In this document: one piece after another, positions 37,056-41,043 of the stretch
Layout of the letters: each line of letters starts with the position of its first letter
How positions within the stretch are numbered: position 1 is the first letter of the stretch
Source of the DNA: Dinoroseobacter sp.
Lineage (GTDB): Bacteria > Pseudomonadota > Alphaproteobacteria > Rhodobacterales > Rhodobacteraceae
Reading direction: 5' to 3'
DNA length: 41,043 nucleotides
Assembly: GCA_030066795.1 (NCBI GenBank)
Contig: JASJAW010000016.1
Location: 1-41,043 of the forward strand
Translations under genes and position numbers: made by a program
The notes under the pieces: model-generated
What the model was told of the DNA's origin: nothing
The model's input: only the letters and a program-made list of their open reading frames with translations
Database searches by the model: none

Positions 37056-38471
37056 ATGGCTGATGGAACCTATGAACCACTAAATCGCGCGGCACGGGCT
37101 GTTCCCCTGCGTGTGATCGAAGAGAAACCTGCGATTTCGATTGTCGGGCTTGGATATGTGGGAGCGGTCTCTGCAGCTTGCTTGTCCGATCTCGGGCACC
37201 GGATTGTTGGGGTCGATCTGGATGCTGCAAAGGTTGATGCGATTGCTGCCGGTCGAAGCCCGATCCATGAACACGAACTGGGCGACTTACTCAACCGTGG
37301 CGTTGCCGAAGGTCGGATCTCTGCCCATGACGATTTGATCCGCGCGGTCCAGGACACGGACGTGACCTTCGTTTCTGTCGGCACGCCGACCGCGCCCGAC
37401 GGTGGTTGCGACGACCGCTACATAAGATCTGCTGCCCGCGCAATTGGGGAAGGGCTGGCGCTGAAGAAAGAGCGCCATGTGGATACGTACCATGTCGTGG
37501 TACTGCGTTGTTCCATTCCGCCGGGCACGACGATGGCTGTCATGGTGCCCGAGATTGAAAAAGCGTCTGGCCTGCTGTGCGGTAAGGATTTTGGCGTGTG
37601 CTTCAATCCTGAGTTCCTGCGCGAGGGCGTAGCTGTCGCTGACTTCCGCAAGCCGCCGAAAACCGTCGTAGGGGCGTCTGATGATCGCGCTGCGCGGATT
37701 GTGGCGCGCATTTTCGAACCCGTCGACCGCAATCCGATTTTGTGTGAGATCGAGACTGCCGAAACGGTGAAATATGTCGATAACGTCTGGCACGCAGTAA
37801 AGGTGACCTTCGGAAACGAGGTCGGCCGCCTTTGCAAGCCAATGGGTGTCGATAGCCATAAAGTGATGGATATCTTCTGCCAGGATACCAAGCTCAACCT
37901 GAGCCCGTACTACCTGAAGCCCGGATTTGCATACGGCGGATCCTGCCTGCCGAAAGAAGTGCGCGCCGTACGTCATATCGCCGATAGCCATGGGGTCGAC
38001 CTCCCGATGATAAGGGGTGCGATGGATTCCAATGACGCTCACATTGCAGAAGCGATCCGAATGGTTCGTGAAACCGGCGCAAAGCGTGTGGCGGTTCTGG
38101 GTCTTGCGTTCAAGCCTGGTACGGACGACCTGCGCGAAAGCCCGGTGCTCGAGGTCATTGCTGCCCTTCGCGCCGAAGGTGTGGAGGTTGCGGCACATGA
38201 CATGTCTATCACGCCCGAGACACGGATTGCAGCGCAGCTCTCGTATGTGACGCACGGTGCACCCGGTCTGCGCGCTCTGGCCGAAGACTTGCCCGAACTG
38301 CTCGTGGCACGCCCCGAGGATGCCGTCGCAGAGGCGGATGCGATCATCGTAACCCATAACCACGGCTGCTACCGAGAGCTCGTGAAATCGAGCTTTAAGC
38401 CCACGATCGACCTTGTCCGCCTGTTCTCGGACGAGATGGCCTTACCGCATGTCGATGGCATTGGCTGGTAA
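37056..38471 (+). CDS. algD: nucleotide-sugar dehydrogenase, GDP-mannose 6-dehydrogenase type
   Basis: Oxidises a nucleotide sugar at C6 in two NAD+-dependent steps; the closest pattern is AlgD, which makes GDP-mannuronate for alginate. The 471-residue protein has a roughly 24-residue extra N-terminal stretch, then the NAD fold GLGYVGAVSAACL (starting about 31), VSVGTPTAPDGG, FNPEFLREG, the catalytic Cys297 in FAYGGSCLPKEVRA, and LAFKPGTDDLRESP. GGSCLPKEV is AlgD-like, but a UDP-glucose dehydrogenase cannot be excluded from sequence alone. An Alg8-like synthase 1.2 kb away supports the alginate reading. The ATG at 37056 follows AACGAGGGCGTC. A strong hairpin lies just beyond its stop. Confidence 0.87.
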   Translation: MADGTYEPLNRAARAVPLRVIEEKPAISIVGLGYVGAVSAACLSDLGHRIVGVDLDAAKVDAIAAGRSPIHEHELGDLLNRGVAEGRISAHDDLIRAVQDTDVTFVSVGTPTAPDGGCDDRYIRSAARAIGEGLALKKERHVDTYHVVVLRCSIPPGTTMAVMVPEIEKASGLLCGKDFGVCFNPEFLREGVAVADFRKPPKTVVGASDDRAARIVARIFEPVDRNPILCEIETAETVKYVDNVWHAVKVTFGNEVGRLCKPMGVDSHKVMDIFCQDTKLNLSPYYLKPGFAYGGSCLPKEVRAVRHIADSHGVDLPMIRGAMDSNDAHIAEAIRMVRETGAKRVAVLGLAFKPGTDDLRESPVLEVIAALRAEGVEVAAHDMSITPETRIAAQLSYVTHGAPGLRALAEDLPELLVARPEDAVAEADAIIVTHNHGCYRELVKSSFKPTIDLVRLFSDEMALPHVDGIGW

Positions 38472-38499
38472 AAATCTGAACCACTTGACCGACTCATAG

Positions 38500-38526
38500 A
38501 ACACGGGCCAGCTTTGGCCCGTGTTT
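38500..38526 (+). terminator. strong hairpin / probable terminator after algD
   Basis: AACACGGGCCA (38500-38510) pairs perfectly with TGGCCCGTGTT (38515-38525) around GCTT, then one more T. It sits 28 nt after the algD stop. It also contains the GTG used as start of the next gene (38521), so it may act as terminator, translation control, or both. Confidence 0.65.
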
Positions 38527-39102
38527 CGATCGTTCATTTTAGCCGTTACTTACCTGTTCATTGGCGTGCCTCAAGCGGCGCAGGCTTCGTGGTGGTGCGA
38601 AGACCTTTGGTTCACCCGCAACGCGATACTCGACCGAGCTGGGATGTGTTTCGAGAGCGTCCTGGGTCAGACGGTATTTGGAAACGAAGGCTGCACTGGT
38701 ACCAGCGTTTCCCTTGCGCCAGGATTTGCACCGCTTGTAAACCAACTCTCCGACTTGGAAAGACAGGCGGGGTGTCGGATCGACACATCGCAACCGGTCT
38801 TGAACCTGCCCGATCTGGCCATTCGCCAAAGGATGGAGGAGTTGCCCGTGCCCTCCCCAGAGGGCGGGTATAACTGTATTGGTTGGCGGGGACCGCCGAT
38901 TACGCTGTTTGCGGCACGATCTGTTCAGTCTTTGCCGCTTGGCCGGATCGAACCTGGTGACTTCGTGGGGATGTGGGAAACACCTTGGGCCGACTGGTCG
39001 TATATCGTTACGCATGCCCAATCCGGCGGTCCGCTTAAAACAGGTGGCTGGATGCAGGGCGGTTGGGATCCAAACGAGTTTTGTGCAGAACAAGCGGGGT
39101 AA
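38521..39102 (+). CDS. secreted DUF4453-type protein, copy 1
   Basis: A 193-residue exported protein with a signal peptide (about 1-22, ending QAAQA) and a mature part rich in Cys and Trp. The N-terminal domain CEDLWFTRNAILDRAGMCF resembles the DUF4453/YARHG type. The C-terminal part (LGRIEPGDF, DWSYIVTH, GGWMQGGW) looks SH3-like. Six or more cysteines suggest disulfides in the periplasm or outside. The start is a GTG at 38521, the only usable one, inside the stem of a strong hairpin and without a visible ribosome site. A stop codon lies in frame at 38497. It is a tandem paralogue of the next gene. Function is unknown. Confidence 0.75.
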   Translation: MFRSFILAVTYLFIGVPQAAQASWWCEDLWFTRNAILDRAGMCFESVLGQTVFGNEGCTGTSVSLAPGFAPLVNQLSDLERQAGCRIDTSQPVLNLPDLAIRQRMEELPVPSPEGGYNCIGWRGPPITLFAARSVQSLPLGRIEPGDFVGMWETPWADWSYIVTHAQSGGPLKTGGWMQGGWDPNEFCAEQAG

Positions 39103-39108
39103 GTGCTA

Positions 39109-39690
39109 ATGAAACGGGATTTGTGCGCAGCGCTTTTTTCGGTAATCGCCTTTCTACCGGGCACCGCGCTGGCAGGGTATTGCGAAGACCTTTGGTTTAC
39201 GCGGAACGCGATTTTGGACCGTGCAGGTATTTGCTTCGGCACGCCCCTGGGTCAGGCGGTGTTTGACAATACCGGGTGTACCGGTTCTTCCGTCAATCTG
39301 GCTCCGCAATTCATTTCTCTGGTGAACCGGATCAATGAGGCGGAGGCCCTCGTACCGTGCCGAATTGACACCTCGAAAACGCAGTTGGATCTTAAGGACC
39401 TGGCCATTCGCCAGCGGCTTGTCGCACTCCCGATCCCCGAGGAACGTGGACAGGGGTACGGCTGCGTGGGCTGGCTTGGACCTGCGGTGAGCCTGTTGGA
39501 CAACCATGATCCGCAAGGGCAAGCCGTGGGCCGCATTGATCCCGGCGACACAGTGTACCATTTCCACCTGCCGGTCGGGGACTGGTCTTACGTCACAACC
39601 GAGGCGCCCGGACGCGTCGGTCTCAAATCTGCCGGGTGGATACAGCGGAATTGGGGCACGCAAAACATGTGTGCGCAGCAGGCAGGCTAG
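39109..39690 (+). CDS. secreted DUF4453-type protein, copy 2
   Basis: A 193-residue exported paralogue of the preceding gene with a signal peptide (about 1-22, ending TALAG). It shares CEDLWFTRNAILDRAG, GCTG(S/T)SV, CRIDTS, LAIRQR, the conserved cysteines and the SH3-like ending GRIDPGDT...GDWSYVTTE. Divergence between copies is clear outside these blocks, so the duplication is not recent. I chose the ATG at 39109, 6 nt after the stop of copy 1; a GTG at 39103 adds two codons. The stop is 3 bp from the end of the convergent Alg8-like gene. Function is unknown; binding to cell wall or exopolysaccharide is a guess from the SH3-like domain. Confidence 0.8.
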   Translation: MKRDLCAALFSVIAFLPGTALAGYCEDLWFTRNAILDRAGICFGTPLGQAVFDNTGCTGSSVNLAPQFISLVNRINEAEALVPCRIDTSKTQLDLKDLAIRQRLVALPIPEERGQGYGCVGWLGPAVSLLDNHDPQGQAVGRIDPGDTVYHFHLPVGDWSYVTTEAPGRVGLKSAGWIQRNWGTQNMCAQQAG

Positions 39691-39693
39691 GCG

Positions 39694-41043
39694 TCAGCCC
39701 GGCATTGGCAGGTAGCCGGCCATAATCGCCACAACGGTCAGGAAAGTCGCCACGGCTGTATAGAGCTGAAACTTGGCGATGCCGTTCTGCATCTGGGCGA
39801 TCTTGCCGGTGCCGGCTTTGGACGTCTGGTTGCCGCGATTGGCCCATTTCTGTTTTGACAGATGGAAGATCATGAAGATTTTAACACAGGCGTTCAGGAT
39901 CTGGTTCACATAGAGGATGAAAGGCCATTTCAGGTCGGGCTCTCGCGCATATCTGAAGAGGAAAGAACAAAGCAATATGCGCGAGGCCACGACCCATATA
40001 ATAACATTGATAAAATAAATTGGGTCGACGGTTAGCGCCATGAGCGCAAGCGCGGGGCCCACCATCATGGTCCAGATCGCTAAACGTTGGTCGATCAAAC
40101 ACCACCAGATGAAGAACCCGCATGTCCGGGGGCCAAGCGCAATTGCCCGCGCCCCGTTCCGCAACATGTTGCCAGACCATCGACGAAAATTCTCGACCAT
40201 ACGTGTCCAGGCGGAGCCTTCGATCACCTCGATCGTATAGACCATCGCATCGGGCACATAGGTCATTTTGGACCCGTAGCTAAGCAAATGATACCAGCTG
40301 GACTTATCGTCCCCGGATAGGAAGCGAAAGCGCCCCCAAAGCCAGTGGTCAAGGTGGTCGGCCTCGATCGTTCGGACGAACTTCTCAGAAATGATATGTT
40401 TGGCGCGAAACACGCTCATGCGTCCGGTCAGGGTCAGAACCTTCTCGGAAAACGCGTGGCTTTGCATCGCCAGACGGCGCTGGGCAAAGCGCATCGACAA
40501 CCAGGACTGGACCCATTCCGGCCCATAGCAGATTACTTCTTCATTTGTGGTAAGCGCCTGCAACTCGGGGTCCGCAGCAAACAGAGGCAGGCACTTGCGC
40601 ATAACATCCGGTCCGTACGCGGCGTCCCCGTCCATGAAAATCACCAGATCGTTCGGATCGGTGACATAGCGCGCCATGCCTCGCAGGATCAGACCAATGG
40701 CCATGCGTTTTCCGGGCTGGTTCTGACGCACGAAGGTCACATCGATATCCGCGTCCTGCGCATGCGTTTCCAGATACTCGCGAATGACCTCCTCGTCGTA
40801 CGGGTGGCCGGTGCCGATCCAGAGCGTGGTCGGAATGCCCTCGCGCCGGACCTGGTCTACGATGGAGCCGATGACGACACGGGTGATCGCCACGTTTTCT
40901 TTGTAGGTGGTCATCTGGATGTGCAGGCGGCGCGGGCGCCAACCTGCCTCCCAGATCCGATCAGCAGCCTTGCGCATGTCCGGCCACATCCCACGTGCAA
41001 AAAGCTCCGCTCGGATTGCGTGATTAAACCACCAGCCGAAGCG
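39694..41043 (-). CDS. alg8: Alg8-like membrane glycosyltransferase (5' end beyond window)
   Basis: A GT2-family processive synthase resembling Alg8, the inner-membrane mannuronan synthase that polymerises GDP-mannuronate. 449 residues are visible and the frame stays open to the right edge, so the N-terminus is missing; the ATG at 40989 is internal. Marks: RLHIQMTTYKEN (start of the GT-A domain), FMDGDAAYGPD (about 138-140 in the visible part), the GDDKSSWYHLL acid region (about 243), FRRWSGN (the QxxRW-like position, about 286), then several membrane helices to the C-terminus. It converges with the DUF4453 pair. Other alginate genes, if present, lie to the right. A different beta-linked polymer is possible. 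Confidence 0.85.
   Translation of the reverse strand, partial: RFGWWFNHAIRAELFARGMWPDMRKAADRIWEAGWRPRRLHIQMTTYKENVAITRVVIGSIVDQVRREGIPTTLWIGTGHPYDEEVIREYLETHAQDADIDVTFVRQNQPGKRMAIGLILRGMARYVTDPNDLVIFMDGDAAYGPDVMRKCLPLFAADPELQALTTNEEVICYGPEWVQSWLSMRFAQRRLAMQSHAFSEKVLTLTGRMSVFRAKHIISEKFVRTIEADHLDHWLWGRFRFLSGDDKSSWYHLLSYGSKMTYVPDAMVYTIEVIEGSAWTRMVENFRRWSGNMLRNGARAIALGPRTCGFFIWWCLIDQRLAIWTMMVGPALALMALTVDPIYFINVIIWVVASRILLCSFLFRYAREPDLKWPFILYVNQILNACVKIFMIFHLSKQKWANRGNQTSKAGTGKIAQMQNGIAKFQLYTAVATFLTVVAIMAGYLPMPG

Overview
The window looks like chromosomal DNA of a marine Rhodobacteraceae (roseobacter-type alphaproteobacterium). This rests on GC-rich, strongly biased codon use, a protocatechuate (pca) operon, TRAP and TauE/SafE transporters, two DUF4453-type secreted proteins, and a pyruvate dehydrogenase cluster whose E3 carries its own lipoyl domain. 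I see no rRNA, tRNA, CRISPR array, insertion sequence, prophage or integration site. Most genes are catabolic, transport or central-metabolism genes in short, tight operons.

Layout, left to right. (1) 1-2600: the tail of an unknown gene with an intrinsic terminator, then fumarylacetoacetase (fahA), whose stop abuts the stop of convergent pxpA (5-oxoprolinase subunit A). (2) 2780-5600: a ferric-iron ABC permease with two fused membrane domains and a convergent ferric-iron binding protein. No ATPase gene lies nearby. A TGA-N9-TCA element resembling an iron-responsive operator precedes the binding protein. (3) 5800-10330: phosphoglucomutase, a membrane-anchored FMN/3Fe-4S glutamate-synthase-like enzyme, and a persulfide-dioxygenase-like metallo-hydrolase. 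(4) 10410-15200: a 4-hydroxybenzoate to beta-ketoadipate enol-lactone operon, pobA-pcaC-pcaH-pcaG-pcaB plus a TauE/SafE-type transporter, headed by a 28-codon basic leader ORF overlapping pobA by ATGA. (5) 15200-18740: a short MetF-like protein and a GlcD/LDHD-type FAD oxidase on the minus strand, and ribokinase on the plus strand. (6) 18777-21813: an unknown conserved-looking protein, then a VWA-like protein coupled to a MoxR-type AAA+ ATPase. (7) 21870-33970: a carbon-flow block. A FadR-type GntR regulator is divergent from a TRAP transporter (binding protein and fused DctQM) and quinone-linked D-lactate dehydrogenase, followed by aceE-aceF-lpdA. Read together, this could take up a 2-hydroxy acid such as lactate, oxidise it to pyruvate and convert it to acetyl-CoA. 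(8) 34200-36900: an NMT1/THI5-like ABC importer. (9) 37050-41043: a GDP-mannose/UDP-glucose dehydrogenase-family gene closest to algD, two tandem DUF4453 paralogues, and a convergent Alg8-like glycosyltransferase running off the right edge. This suggests an alginate-like exopolysaccharide locus.

The most notable unexplained structures are: the pobA leader ORF; two 19-bp TGGT-N11-RCCA inverted repeats in front of the TRAP operon; long GC-rich hairpins after the binding-protein gene in both importer operons; a VWA/DUF2201-like protein whose metalloprotease glutamate is replaced by histidine; a GTG start buried in the terminator stem between algD and the first DUF4453 gene; and the association of secreted DUF4453 proteins with AlgD/Alg8. 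I do not see a clear-cut new defence or mobile system.
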